Source: Herbaspirillum rubrisubalbicans (GTDB lineage Bacteria > Pseudomonadota > Gammaproteobacteria > Burkholderiales > Burkholderiaceae_D). Taken from it: DNA of 64,000 nt. The stretch is from assembly GCF_003719195.1 (NCBI RefSeq), contig NZ_CP024996.1:930001-994000 (forward strand), in the 5' to 3' direction. Shown here piece by piece: positions 8,977 through 17,479 of this stretch (the first letter of the stretch is position 1; every line of letters starts with the position of its first letter). The notes beneath the pieces were generated by a model. That model had not been told where the DNA came from. It made no database searches and saw nothing but the letters and a program-made list of their open reading frames with translations. The position numbers and the translations under genes were made by a program.

Positions 8977-10442
8977 CAGGCGCAGGTAATTTGCAGATGG
9001 TCGATGGCGCAGAAGCCAAGCAAGGCGCGCATTTTTCGCTGTAGCCACTTTTGTACGCTGGCAGAGGCGCTCAAACCGTGTAAAAGCGCGCGCAAGCGCG
9101 CCACCAACAGGGCAATCTTCTTCATGTTCTGGGCCGCCGCCGCCAACAAGCACTGCTCGGCGACCTTGCGCAATCCCCGCATACGGGCATAACGATGTCC
9201 GTGCAATTGCTTGGCGTCGGCGAAGCTGCGTTCTACCGTTTCCTTGCGTCGGGCATAGATGCGCTTGCCCCATTCGGTACGACGCCGATCATCCACCTTC
9301 TCCTTGGAACGCTCCCACACATGGCGCGTCACCACCTTGACCGCATTGGCGCTATTGGTGCATTGCTCGCGTACCTTGCAGCCTCGGCATTGCTCAGGGT
9401 TGGATTTGTATTCCCGATACCCGAGTCGATTGGTCGTGCTGTAGCGCAAGGGTTGACCCTGCGGGCAGATGTATTCGTCACGGTAGGCATCGTACTCATA
9501 CGCCCGTTTAAAGAATGTCCCCGGCTTGTGGTTGGGTGTGCGGTAGCCCATCACGCCGCTGATCTCGCGATTCTCCAGTCCCTGGCAGACGGCCGGTGTG
9601 AAGTAGCCCGCATCCAGGCCAACGGCCTGTACATCAAATCCGAACGTCTGGCGCTGACGATCCAGGCGTGCCAGATAAGGCTGACTGTCATGGACTGAGG
9701 CGGGCGTGACATGGGTATCGGTAATGATGGAATGCTTGGCATCGACGGTGCGGTGATCCAGGTAGAAGAAGCCCTTGGGCTTGTCGTCGCGCACCATGTA
9801 GCCGCTCTCGGGATCGGTGCGACTGACCTTGATCTCTTTGGTGGGCGGCTCATCATCGTCGTCACGCTTGAGCGGTTTCTTGCCATGCTCGGCACGGTCG
9901 ATATCCACAGCGGCATCCAGTTCGGCCAGATAGGCCGAGGGGGTCTGGGTAACTTGAACGTAGTCGAACTTGTTCTTGTTGGCGTTGGCCTTGAGGTGGG
10001 TGCTGTCGCTGTAGAGCACACGGCCATCGACCATGCCGCGTCCAATGGCCTGGCGCACGATCTCGTCGAAGATCTCTTGATAGACGGTGGTATCAATGAA
10101 GCGGCGGCGCCGGTTCTGGGAGAAGGTGGATGAGTCCGGTACCTTGTCGGTCAGACGGAATCCGGCAAACCAGCGATAGGCCACATTGACCTGGACCTCG
10201 CGGATGAGCTGGCGCTCGCTGCGGATACCGAAGAGGTAACCGATGAACAAGAGCTTGAAGAGTACCACCGGGTCCAGTGCCGGGCGGCCATTGTCGGCGC
10301 AATACAGATGCGCCACCTTCTCTCGGATGAACTCGAAATCCACCGCCGCGTCGATCTTGCGCAGCAGGTGGTCCTTGGGCACGAGCATCTCGATGGTCAC
10401 CATCTCTAACTCGTGCTGGGCGGCTGTCGGTTTTTTGAGCAT
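8976..10442 (-). CDS. IS1182-family transposase
   Basis: A 488-residue transposase. The N-terminal DUF772-type domain (DHLLRKIDAAVDFEFIRE, then RPALDPVVLFKLLFIGYLFG) is followed by a DDE domain: Asp in VLYSDSTHLKANANKNK, Asp in VGLDAGYFTP, and Glu in RRKETVERSFADAKQLHG. Between them is a Cys-rich insert (CPQGQPL, CRGCKVREQC) common in this family. The length is normal for IS1182 members and all catalytic residues are present, so it is probably active. The start has no clear ribosome site and lies 16 bases after a strong leader hairpin, which should keep expression low. Confidence 0.92.
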   Translation of the reverse strand: MLKKPTAAQHELEMVTIEMLVPKDHLLRKIDAAVDFEFIREKVAHLYCADNGRPALDPVVLFKLLFIGYLFGIRSERQLIREVQVNVAYRWFAGFRLTDKVPDSSTFSQNRRRRFIDTTVYQEIFDEIVRQAIGRGMVDGRVLYSDSTHLKANANKNKFDYVQVTQTPSAYLAELDAAVDIDRAEHGKKPLKRDDDDEPPTKEIKVSRTDPESGYMVRDDKPKGFFYLDHRTVDAKHSIITDTHVTPASVHDSQPYLARLDRQRQTFGFDVQAVGLDAGYFTPAVCQGLENREISGVMGYRTPNHKPGTFFKRAYEYDAYRDEYICPQGQPLRYSTTNRLGYREYKSNPEQCRGCKVREQCTNSANAVKVVTRHVWERSKEKVDDRRRTEWGKRIYARRKETVERSFADAKQLHGHRYARMRGLRKVAEQCLLAAAAQNMKKIALLVARLRALLHGLSASASVQKWLQRKMRALLGFCAIDHLQITCA

Positions 10443-10450
10443 GACCGATT

Positions 10451-10483
10451 AAACAACAAAGCCTTGGCTTTCGCCAAGGCTTT
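10451..10483 (-). terminator. Inward-facing terminator at the right end of the IS
   Basis: Read on the minus strand it is an 11-bp perfect stem (AAAGCCTTGGC / GCCAAGGCTTT) closed by a GAAA tetraloop and followed by GTTGTTT. It faces into the element, just before the transposase start, and should block read-through from outside. Confidence 0.75.
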
Positions 10484-10495
10484 GTCATCAATCTG

Positions 10496-10523
10496 ACGGA
10501 GCCAATGGCTCCGTTTTTGTTTT
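10496..10523 (+). terminator. Right 19-bp target duplication; retained T-run half of the old cysM terminator
   Basis: The second exact copy of ACGGAGCCAATGGCTCCGT occupies 10496-10514 and is followed by TTTTG and TTTT. This copy kept the T-run but is now 1.6 kb from cysM, on the far side of the IS. It could stop rightward transcripts leaving the IS. Confidence 0.75.
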
Positions 10524-10623
10524 CCTGGCCCGGCTCGGCGGCCCTGATGGATTCCTGTCAGACGAAAACCAGAGGGAATATCTTCGGCGCTTGCAGGCAA
10601 ACACCGAACATGATTTATGCCGA

Positions 10624-10974
10624 TTATTCCGGGGTGCCGCTGGTCGGCGCTGCCGTGCCGGGCGCTGCGCCTGGCTTCGGCTTGAACTGCTTGTCACTGA
10701 TGCGGAATTTCTCGCGACGATCGCCCATCAGTTCGCGCAGTTCGCGGATGGATAGCTCGCTGACTTCATGCATACGGATCAGCAGCGAAGCGCCCACCGG
10801 CAGGCGGCGGTGACGGATCTTGCTGATCACCGGCGGTGCCACTTCCAGCGCACGTGACAAGGCTGCATCGTTTTTCAAATGCAGCTTTTCGATCAGCGCA
10901 TCGAGCAGATGGTTGGGATCGTAGTTGACTTGATCGGAAATCGAGTTGGATTCAGCAGTATCGTGGGTAGTCAT
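10624..10974 (-). CDS. Small HTH protein, XRE-like fold
   Basis: A 116-residue cytoplasmic protein. Residues ~22-85 look like a lambda-repressor/XRE helix-turn-helix: LIEKLHLKNDAALSRALEVAPPVISKIRHRRLPV, then LLIRMHEVSELSIRELRELMG. The Pro/Ala-rich tail (KPKPGAAPGTAAPTSGTP) is probably disordered. Proteins of this shape are common in Burkholderiales as stand-alone DNA-binding proteins without an assigned role. It is convergent to the IS; its own transcript would now end in the right-end IS hairpin. The start has an alternative codon set upstream, but this ATG gives the best domain boundary. Function unknown. Confidence 0.65.
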   Translation of the reverse strand: MTTHDTAESNSISDQVNYDPNHLLDALIEKLHLKNDAALSRALEVAPPVISKIRHRRLPVGASLLIRMHEVSELSIRELRELMGDRREKFRISDKQFKPKPGAAPGTAAPTSGTPE

Positions 10975-11311
10975 GATCGGGACGTTCCATTATGCAGATG
11001 TTTGTGGAAGGCTTTGCGCCTATGCATTAATTGTTTGTAAAACTGCAAAACGCGACTCACGTTATCCGAGCCAAGGCAAAGCCTTTTTCTGCAAGATATC
11101 GAAAGCCCTATCAAAGAACGACTTCAAACGGCACTTATCAAGTTGCTTTGTTCTCTGACCTAGTGCGCTTGGAGCAGCACAGCAATAATTCTATGTCTAT
11201 ATAGAAATAATTGCACATTTTTCATGCAGTCAGAAAATTCTATTCCCCAATAGTTGCAGAAACTCATTTTCAAATTTGTAACAGATATTAACAGGATTTT
11301 TTGGACATTTG
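10975..11311. other. 337-bp intergenic region with terminator-like hairpins
   Basis: AT-richer than its neighbours and without a convincing gene. On the plus strand AAGGC-AAA-GCCTT (11073-11085) is followed by TTT, and AAGGCTTTGC at 11008-11017 could instead pair with the overlapping GCAAAGCCTT. An imperfect AT-rich inverted repeat (CAATAATT...AATAATTG) lies near 11190-11216. A small plus-strand RNA or a leader of the HTH gene are possible. Confidence 0.3.
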
Positions 11312-11902
11312 CTAGCGTTGTTCTTTTGATACGACAAATGGCAGCATATTCCAGCCTGTTAGCCCTAGTTTCCGCAAAGTAACCATGTTTTTTTCGAAGA
11401 TTGCGGCTGCATCGGGGTAGGCGGCGACTGCCCGGTCGATGCTGCTTTCTCGCAACAGATGGAGGATGGGGAAAGGCGAGCGATTGCTATAGTTCTCGAT
11501 ATCGTCGGCTTGCGCATCGGCAAATTGGTAGTGCGGATGGAAACTGGCGATCTGTAGCTCGCCATCAAGCTCCAGTCGTTCCAGGATGCGATCGGCCCAG
11601 TCCAGGAAATCGTTGTATTCCAGGAACTCTGCCAATGCGAGCGGGATGATGAATAGGGTGGTATCGACCTGTTCCGGGTCGGCTTTTGCCAGAAAGCATA
11701 ATTCTTCTTCCAGCTCGGCAGCCAGACTGTCCCAATCTTGATGGCGGCTCACGTGGTATCGGACTTGATCCTTCACATGTACCGACTTGGCGAATGGACA
11801 AAGATTCAGACCGATCACAGCCTGTTCCAGCCAGGCGCGTGTGAGGGCGACGACCTCATTGTCGCTCGGAGTCGAAATGGAGTGAGTTGCTGAAGTGTTC
11901 AT
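11312..11902 (-). CDS. DUF1415 family protein
   Basis: A 196-residue cytoplasmic protein of the DUF1415 family. It is recognised by ALTRAWLEQAVIGLNLCPFAKSVH near the N-terminus, FIIPLALAEFLEYNDFLDWAD in the middle, and IASFHPHYQFADAQADDIENYSNRSPFPILHLLRE, with the conserved FHP and NRSPFP motifs. The start at 11902 is preferred over one 20 codons upstream because the extension is low-complexity and the family begins here. Its conserved Cys, His and Asp residues suggest an enzyme, but no reaction is known. Monocistronic and divergent from yaeQ with a 161-bp gap. Confidence 0.85.
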   Translation of the reverse strand: MNTSATHSISTPSDNEVVALTRAWLEQAVIGLNLCPFAKSVHVKDQVRYHVSRHQDWDSLAAELEEELCFLAKADPEQVDTTLFIIPLALAEFLEYNDFLDWADRILERLELDGELQIASFHPHYQFADAQADDIENYSNRSPFPILHLLRESSIDRAVAAYPDAAAIFEKNMVTLRKLGLTGWNMLPFVVSKEQR

Positions 11903-12063
11903 ATCGTCATTGTCGCACGTCCCACCACCGTCCCCCGGCTTCACATCCAGTCTGAACCGCAAATGCCCACAGCCGCGCCAGATCGGCTATGCTTGCCAAC
12001 CTTTGGCGGCGGCCGGCATGAAGATATGCAGTGCTCGCCTTTCCCTCGTACGAACACAATCCC

Positions 12064-12606
12064 ATGGCGCTCAAATCCACCATCTTCAAGGCCGACCTGC
12101 AGATCTCCGACATGGATCGGCATTACTACCAGCAACACGCGCTGACCATCGCCCGTCATCCCTCCGAGACCGATGAACGGATGATGATCCGGGTGCTGGC
12201 CTTCGCCCTCCATGCCAGCGAGGCGTTGGCCTTCGGCAAGGGCTTGTCCGATACTGATGAGCCGGACCTGTGGCAGAAAGACCTGACCGGTGCCATCGAT
12301 CTGTGGATCGAAGTAGGGCAACCCGATGATCGCGCCATCCTCAAGGCCTGTGGCCGCGCGCAGCAGGTGCTGGTGTACAGCTACAGCAGCACCTCCAATA
12401 TCTGGTGGAACCAGACCGGTAGCCGCGTGGATCGCGCCAAGAACCTCAAGGTGATCAATATCGCGGCGGAGGCCAGCCAGGCCCTGGCGGCGCTGGCCCA
12501 GCGCACCATGCAACTGCAGTGCACGATACAGGATGGCCAGGTCTGGCTGGGTGCCAATGAAAACATGGTGTTGATCGAACCGGAAACGATCAAGGATTTT
12601 GCCTGA
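12064..12606 (+). CDS. yaeQ: YaeQ family protein
   Basis: A 180-residue protein that matches YaeQ over its full length, beginning MALKSTIFKADLQISDMDRHYYQQHALTIARHPSETDERMMIR and containing DLWIEVGQPDDRAILKACGRA. YaeQ has a PD-(D/E)XK nuclease-like fold; E. coli YaeQ was linked to suppression of an rfaH defect in haemolysin expression, but its activity is unproven. The start at 12064 matches the family start; an in-frame ATG eleven codons upstream adds nothing conserved. A G/C hairpin and AACTTAG repeats follow the stop. Confidence 0.9.
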   Translation: MALKSTIFKADLQISDMDRHYYQQHALTIARHPSETDERMMIRVLAFALHASEALAFGKGLSDTDEPDLWQKDLTGAIDLWIEVGQPDDRAILKACGRAQQVLVYSYSSTSNIWWNQTGSRVDRAKNLKVINIAAEASQALAALAQRTMQLQCTIQDGQVWLGANENMVLIEPETIKDFA

Positions 12607-12641
12607 TTCTCCAGCGGGAGCAGCAAGAGGAGCGGCAGGAA

Positions 12642-12713
12642 CGGGGGTGATCCCCCGAACTTAGTTTTTCCACAGCAAAAACTTAGTCGTTCTCCCGCAA
12701 AAACTTAGTTTTT
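12642..12713. repeat. GC hairpin followed by three AACTTAG repeats
   Basis: CGGGGG-TGAT-CCCCCG at 12642-12657 is a 6-bp hairpin, 36 bp after the yaeQ stop. It is followed by AACTTAG at 12658, 12680 and 12702, each next to an A- or T-run (for example AACTTAGTTTTTCCACAG). The third repeat overlaps the last codons of the phosphotransferase gene. Related motifs occur at 18447-18504 and 22101-22152. Confidence 0.5.
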
Positions 12714-13877
12714 TTCCAGCGCATCCGCACGTCGCTGCAGATGTGTCAGCAAGCGTTGCCCTTCGCTGTCATGGAACCAGGCGGCATGGCCGAGGAAGTA
12801 GGTGTCATAGGCCAGCGAGGCATTCCGGGGCGACTGCGTCACGCCATGGAAGTAATCCAGCTCGGCCAGCGCAAACTCGGCATGGACCAATGGCAGCAAG
12901 GCGGCCAGCGCCCGCATCTGCCTTGCGCTTAACGGCAACAGTGAGGCATAGCCGTCCAGCATGGCATCGAGCAGGTCCAGGTGGACCAGTTGCGTGTCGC
13001 GCTGGGCCATGGAGAGCCACTCGACGATGTTGCGTTCGATCGCGGTGGCCAGGTCATGCAGGGCGCAGGTGCGGTCGCACAGGCCGAAGTCCAGCACCGT
13101 CCTGACCTGCGCCTGGCGCGTGGCATCGCTCCACAGCAGGTTGGAGGCGTGCCAGTCATTGTGCGTCCACAGCGGCGTGAATTCATCCAGGTAAGGCTTC
13201 AATGCCCCATGCCAGGGCAGCAGGTGCTGCGCCACTTCCCCGCGCCAGGCACGTCCTTCCAGATACTCTGCAATGGCCGGACGCGCCTCGATGTAGGCTT
13301 GCAGTGGGCGTACCGGATCTTCCTGCGAGAAGATGGTGAAGCTCGATACCAGTGGCCTGGCCGGTCGGGCCGGGGCATCGTAGCCGGCTGACGCCTGGTG
13401 CAGCCGCGCCAGCATCTGTCCTGCCGAATGCGCATGGGTGCAACTGGTGAAAGGGGTCCAGGACATCGCTTCACGATACAAGTCCACCCCTGGCGCCAGC
13501 GGGAATACCTCATAGGTCCAGTATTCATCGGCCAGGGCGGTGGCCCCGTCAGTCGTCGCCAGGGCCGTGCTCACCGGCAGGCCACGCGCCTGCAGGTGGG
13601 CCACGAAGCGATGTTCCTCGGCCAGTGCGGCCACGTCACGCACGCGTGCATGATGACGCTTGACGATAATGGGGCCGCTCTCGGTCTGCATCACGCAGGC
13701 CGCCGAGAAGGGGCGCGGGCTATGCCACTCCAGTCGCAATGGCTGGCCCACGTCGGGATAGTGTCGCAGTACCCGTGCCACTTCAGCCGAGGTCAGCGCG
13801 GGCCAGTCGGAAATGACCGGTTCCACGCCCATGCCGTGACTGATGACGCGGGTGAGGTGATGGGAGGCGGCGTCCAT
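12705..13877 (-). CDS. Phosphotransferase (APH / choline kinase-like family)
   Basis: A 390-residue protein-kinase-fold small-molecule phosphotransferase. Motifs seen: GPIIVKRHHARVRD (ATP-site Lys), the catalytic loop PLWTHNDWHASNLLW (HND..N), and VLDFGLCDRTCALHDLATAIERNIVEWL (DFG-like metal site). The family includes aminoglycoside and homoserine/choline kinases; the substrate here is unknown. The start at 13877 follows the TonB-receptor stop by 25 bp on the same strand, so they look like one operon; a longer reading frame back to 14087 lies inside the receptor gene and is rejected. The last codons carry a copy of the AACTTAG repeat. Confidence 0.8.
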   Translation of the reverse strand: MDAASHHLTRVISHGMGVEPVISDWPALTSAEVARVLRHYPDVGQPLRLEWHSPRPFSAACVMQTESGPIIVKRHHARVRDVAALAEEHRFVAHLQARGLPVSTALATTDGATALADEYWTYEVFPLAPGVDLYREAMSWTPFTSCTHAHSAGQMLARLHQASAGYDAPARPARPLVSSFTIFSQEDPVRPLQAYIEARPAIAEYLEGRAWRGEVAQHLLPWHGALKPYLDEFTPLWTHNDWHASNLLWSDATRQAQVRTVLDFGLCDRTCALHDLATAIERNIVEWLSMAQRDTQLVHLDLLDAMLDGYASLLPLSARQMRALAALLPLVHAEFALAELDYFHGVTQSPRNASLAYDTYFLGHAAWFHDSEGQRLLTHLQRRADALEKN

Positions 13878-13902
13878 GTCGTCTTCTTCAGCAGTGAGCG
13901 GC

Positions 13903-16074
13903 TCAGAAATCGTATTGCAGTGACACCCGCACGGTGCGTGGCGCCCCCAGGTGTACATAGCCATCGCCCAGGTACTGGCCGGCATCCTTCCAGTAGCGCT
14001 TGTCGAAGAGGTTGTCGACGTTGGCGCGCAGGGTAGCGGTGTGGGCGTTGAGGCGCATCCGGTAGCGCAGGCCGGCATTGAATACATGCACCGCCGGCAG
14101 GCTCACGCTGCCGTCCCGGGTAGCCGGTTTGCTGCTGCTGTAGAGCCAACTACCCAGCAGGTTCAGGCCTTCCAGGCTCGGAACGGCATAGTCGGCATAG
14201 ACGCTGCTGCGCAGGCGCGGCACGTTGACCACCTGCTGGTCATCGTAGGCGGCCGTACCGGTATCGCTGGCACGGGCGCGCGTGGCGCTCACGCTGGCAC
14301 CAACAGCCAGGCGCGGCGCGAGCTTGCCGCTGGCGCCCAGTTCGATCCCGGTGTTGGTTTGGCGGCCTTGCTGGACGTAGGTGAAGCCGGCGCTGCTATT
14401 GTCCGGCTGCTGGAATTCATAGGCCTTGCGGATGCGGAAGATGGCCGCCGTCAGCGCCAGTTCGGGCGAGACATCGTATTTGACACCGGCTTCCAGTTGC
14501 CGTGCCACCGAAGGCGGCAGCGTGGTCGGGAAGTTGCTGACCCAGAACGGCGCCGAGCTGCCCAGCGTGAGGGTTTCGGCATAGCTGCCATAGAGCGACA
14601 TGTTCTGCGCCGGCTTGTAGATCAGCGCCAGTTGCGGCAGGAACAGGTTGCGTGCGGTGTTGCGGGTCACGCTGCCATCGGCGCCAAAGGCCTGCTCGTT
14701 CAACCACACCTGGCGTCCGCCGGCGATGACTTGCCAGCGTTCGGAAAACTGTAGTCGGTCGCTCAGGAACAAGGCTTTCTGGCGGCTGTCCAGATTGCGA
14801 TAAGCCGGGCCAGGAAGGGTGGTGGCGGGCGCCAGCGCGGGCGTGCCGGTATAGATATTGCCGCTGCCCACCAGCACGCTGATGCCGTCGGACTTGTCCA
14901 CCACCCGCCGCGACATCTCCAGTCCCACGGTCAATTCATGTTGCAGCCAGCCGGTGGCGAACTTTCCGATCATGACTGCCTGGGCGTCGTCATTGTGGCG
15001 CTCATCATCGGGGACGCGATAGTCATACACATCGAAGTCGCCATTGGCGGCAAAGGTGGAAGAGGCGCCGCCACCGCTGCCATAGGGGAAGGCCAGGTAA
15101 TCGTCGATCACCGCCCGACTGCGACCGGCCTGTACATAGCCGCGCCAGTTGGCGTTGAATTCGGTATCCAGTCGCAGACGATAGTTCAGCGAGCTGTCAC
15201 GCACCGGCTGCGCCCAGGATTGCGGCGTCAGCATGGTCTTGGGTGAGACGCCCGAGGGCAGCGTGGTGCCGCCCAGAAGCTGGTAACCGGCCACCGAATG
15301 CTGGGCCTTCTGCTGGTATTCGGCATCGAACTGCAGCAGGGTCTTGGACGACAAGGCCCAGGTCGCCGCGAGCGAGGCAAAGTCGCGCCAGCCATCACCA
15401 TTGTTGACGTACGAGTGAATATCTTCATGCGCCGCATTGAGGCGCAGGCCGAACTGCTGTTGCTCGCCAAAGAGCGCGCCCAGGTCAGTGGCCAGGTAGC
15501 GCGAGCCATAGGAGTCGCTGCCCAGTGTGATGGAGCGCACATTGGCCGGACGTTTGGTGACGTAATTGACAATGCCGCCGGCGCTGCTCACGCCGGCCTG
15601 CAAGCCAGCCACACCCTTGAGGAATTCGACGCGTTCCTTGTTTTCCAGCGCAATGGTCTGCTCGCCTGCCACGGTCAAGCCGTCGATGCGATAGGCGCTG
15701 GCCGGGTCCAGTGTCACGCCACGGATGCTGAAGTTTTCGTAGTAGCCCACCGGGGCGTAGTTCTCGTTGATGGAGGCATCGTTCTTGACCACGTCCGACA
15801 GTACGCGCGATTGCTGGTCGCGCATCTGCGCACCGGTGACCACGGCGACCGAGGCGGGCGTATCCAGCAGCGGCGCATCGTCGAATCCGGCCACGGCGGC
15901 CGAGCGCACCCGCGCGCCTTCCTTGCCGGCGCCGCTGGCGGTGACGTTGACCGTGGGCAGGGCCTCGCCCTTGTCATCGGGGGTGTCAGCGGCGCGGGCG
16001 GCGGCCGACAGGCCCAGCGAGGTGCCGGCCAGCGTCAGCATCAGCGTGGAGGCCAGGGGTGCAATGCGTTTCAT
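13903..16074 (-). CDS. TonB-dependent outer-membrane receptor (siderophore type)
   Basis: A 723-residue receptor. The signal peptide (MKRIAPLASTLMLTLAGTSLGLSAAARA) is followed by a TonB-box-like LPTVNVTASG, the plug domain (VAVVTGAQMRDQQSRVLSDVV, NFSIRGV, VEFLKGVAGLQAGVSSAGGIVNYVTKRP), and a 22-strand barrel ending in LQYDF with the terminal Phe. There is no N-terminal signalling (STN) domain, so it is not a transducer for a FecI-type sigma factor. The sequence resembles ferric-siderophore receptors of the FpvA/FhuE group. It leads an operon with the phosphotransferase. The start at 16074 gives the proper signal peptide. Confidence 0.88.
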   Translation of the reverse strand: MKRIAPLASTLMLTLAGTSLGLSAAARAADTPDDKGEALPTVNVTASGAGKEGARVRSAAVAGFDDAPLLDTPASVAVVTGAQMRDQQSRVLSDVVKNDASINENYAPVGYYENFSIRGVTLDPASAYRIDGLTVAGEQTIALENKERVEFLKGVAGLQAGVSSAGGIVNYVTKRPANVRSITLGSDSYGSRYLATDLGALFGEQQQFGLRLNAAHEDIHSYVNNGDGWRDFASLAATWALSSKTLLQFDAEYQQKAQHSVAGYQLLGGTTLPSGVSPKTMLTPQSWAQPVRDSSLNYRLRLDTEFNANWRGYVQAGRSRAVIDDYLAFPYGSGGGASSTFAANGDFDVYDYRVPDDERHNDDAQAVMIGKFATGWLQHELTVGLEMSRRVVDKSDGISVLVGSGNIYTGTPALAPATTLPGPAYRNLDSRQKALFLSDRLQFSERWQVIAGGRQVWLNEQAFGADGSVTRNTARNLFLPQLALIYKPAQNMSLYGSYAETLTLGSSAPFWVSNFPTTLPPSVARQLEAGVKYDVSPELALTAAIFRIRKAYEFQQPDNSSAGFTYVQQGRQTNTGIELGASGKLAPRLAVGASVSATRARASDTGTAAYDDQQVVNVPRLRSSVYADYAVPSLEGLNLLGSWLYSSSKPATRDGSVSLPAVHVFNAGLRYRMRLNAHTATLRANVDNLFDKRYWKDAGQYLGDGYVHLGAPRTVRVSLQYDF

Positions 16075-16151
16075 CGTGGTTCTGATCGTGGAGAGTAGAA
16101 AGCTGGGGCGGGCCATGCACGCCCGGTGGTGTGGATCGTGTCGGGAGCGTT

Positions 16152-17300
16152 TCAGCGATTGCGTGCAACGGCCACGGCATGGCCGAGATCGGCCACCGAC
16201 ATCGCATAGAAGTAGCTGCGATTGTACTGCGTGATGGCGTAGAAGTTATTGGTGGCAATCCAGTACTCGGTAGGGCCGGTGCCGTTTTGCAGGTCCACCA
16301 GGCCAAAGCGCATTCCAGCCGGCAGTGGCGGGGTGCTGATACCTGCCGCGTGCAGTTCGTCGGCGCTGTACTTGGCTTCCAGGCCCTGGTTGAGCATGTT
16401 TTCCCATTGGCGATTGTCGGCCGAGACGCTCACCGGGAAGGCCACCGGTTCGCCACGCTGCCAGCCGTGCACGGCCAGGTAGTGGGCTACGCTACCGATG
16501 GCATCCACCGGCGAATTGCGCAGGTCGATCTTGCCATCGCCATCGAAGTCCACCGCGTATTCACGGATGCTGCCGGGCATGAATTGCGGCCAGCCGATGG
16601 CGCCTGCATAGGAGCCGCGCAGTGACATCGGATCGATGCCGGCCTCGCGCGCCAGCAACAGGGTGTTTTCCAGTTCGCCGCGGAAGAAGGCCATGCGGGC
16701 CTCACGGTTGGGCGTGTTGGGATAATCGAAGGCCAGCGTGGTCAGCACATCCATCACCCGGAAGTTGCCGGTGTTGCGCCCGTAAACCGTTTCCACGCCG
16801 ATGATGCCGACGATGATTTCCATCGGCACCCCGTATTGGGCCTCGGCCCTGGCCAGCGCCACGCCATAGGTGTTCCAGAAATCGACCCCGGCATTGATGC
16901 GCACCGGCTCCACGAAGCGGGCGCGGTAGGCGGTCCAGTTCTTGGGCTTGTTGCTGGGAGCCGGCTTGATGAGCTGGATGGCGGTATCGACGTAGCGGGT
17001 CTGGGCGAAGAGCGCATTGAGATCGCTGCGCTGGAACTGGTTGCGCTCCACCATTTCATCGATGAAGCGGCCCACATCCTTCCACTCGTTGAAGTTGACG
17101 AACTCGCCCTGCTCAGCACTGGCGACCTTCTTCTTGGCCGGCGGGCTGGCTTTCTTCTGCGTCGCCTTTTTCGGTGTTTTCTTCTCCGCTGCCTTGGCGG
17201 GCTTGCTCTCTTGCGCGTGCGTGGCCAGCGGCAGGGTGTACAGGCTGGCCAGCAACAGGGTGGCGGGCAGGGAAGTCAGGCGGAGCAGGGAGATGGGCAT
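16152..17300 (-). CDS. mltB: Membrane-bound lytic murein transglycosylase B
   Basis: A 382-residue periplasmic enzyme that cleaves the MurNAc-GlcNAc bond of peptidoglycan to form 1,6-anhydro ends. It has a signal peptide (LLRLTSLPATLLLASLYTLPLATHA), a Lys/Ala-rich linker (KAAEKKTPKKATQKKA), then the SLT2 domain: EIIVGIIGVETVYGRNTGNF with the catalytic Glu, GSYAGAIGWPQFMPGSIREYAVDFDGDGK, and a C-terminal TEYWIATNNFYAITQYNRSYFYAM. There is no lipobox Cys, so it is probably soluble. An alternative ATG at 17348 has a better GAGG ribosome site and would lengthen the signal peptide by 16 residues. Confidence 0.88.
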   Translation of the reverse strand: MPISLLRLTSLPATLLLASLYTLPLATHAQESKPAKAAEKKTPKKATQKKASPPAKKKVASAEQGEFVNFNEWKDVGRFIDEMVERNQFQRSDLNALFAQTRYVDTAIQLIKPAPSNKPKNWTAYRARFVEPVRINAGVDFWNTYGVALARAEAQYGVPMEIIVGIIGVETVYGRNTGNFRVMDVLTTLAFDYPNTPNREARMAFFRGELENTLLLAREAGIDPMSLRGSYAGAIGWPQFMPGSIREYAVDFDGDGKIDLRNSPVDAIGSVAHYLAVHGWQRGEPVAFPVSVSADNRQWENMLNQGLEAKYSADELHAAGISTPPLPAGMRFGLVDLQNGTGPTEYWIATNNFYAITQYNRSYFYAMSVADLGHAVAVARNR

Positions 17301-17479
17301 GAGCGGCAAGCGGGGGGAGGGCGAGACAAGCCTGCAAGTATATCGCATCGACCGCCTCGCCCCGCGCTGGTGCATGAGCGTCGCAAGCGTTGTACACGAT
17401 GGACGACAGCGGATGTACACTAGCTCTACGAGACAACCCAGGCTGCCCCGTGGCTTGCCTGATAGCAATAAGATCAATA

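Larger units (their letters stand above)
8930..10495 (-). mobile_element. IS1182-family insertion sequence, 1566 bp, apparently intact
   Basis: The ends are imperfect inverted repeats: CAGGTTGATGACGAACCCC at 8930 and CAGATTGATGACAAAGCCT reading inward from 10495, 15 of the first 18 bases alike. The element is flanked by an identical 19-bp duplication. It holds one transposase gene on the minus strand with no frameshift. A terminator-like hairpin pointing inward lies just inside each end. The target was a bidirectional rho-independent terminator between cysM and a convergent small gene. The family was assigned from the transposase; exact ISfinder identity is unknown. Confidence 0.88.

Noticed and set aside
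10946-11158. A 70-codon frame on the plus strand in the gap before the DUF1415 gene
   Set aside because: It has no ribosome site, an unusual composition and overlaps the HTH gene start; a non-coding role is more likely.
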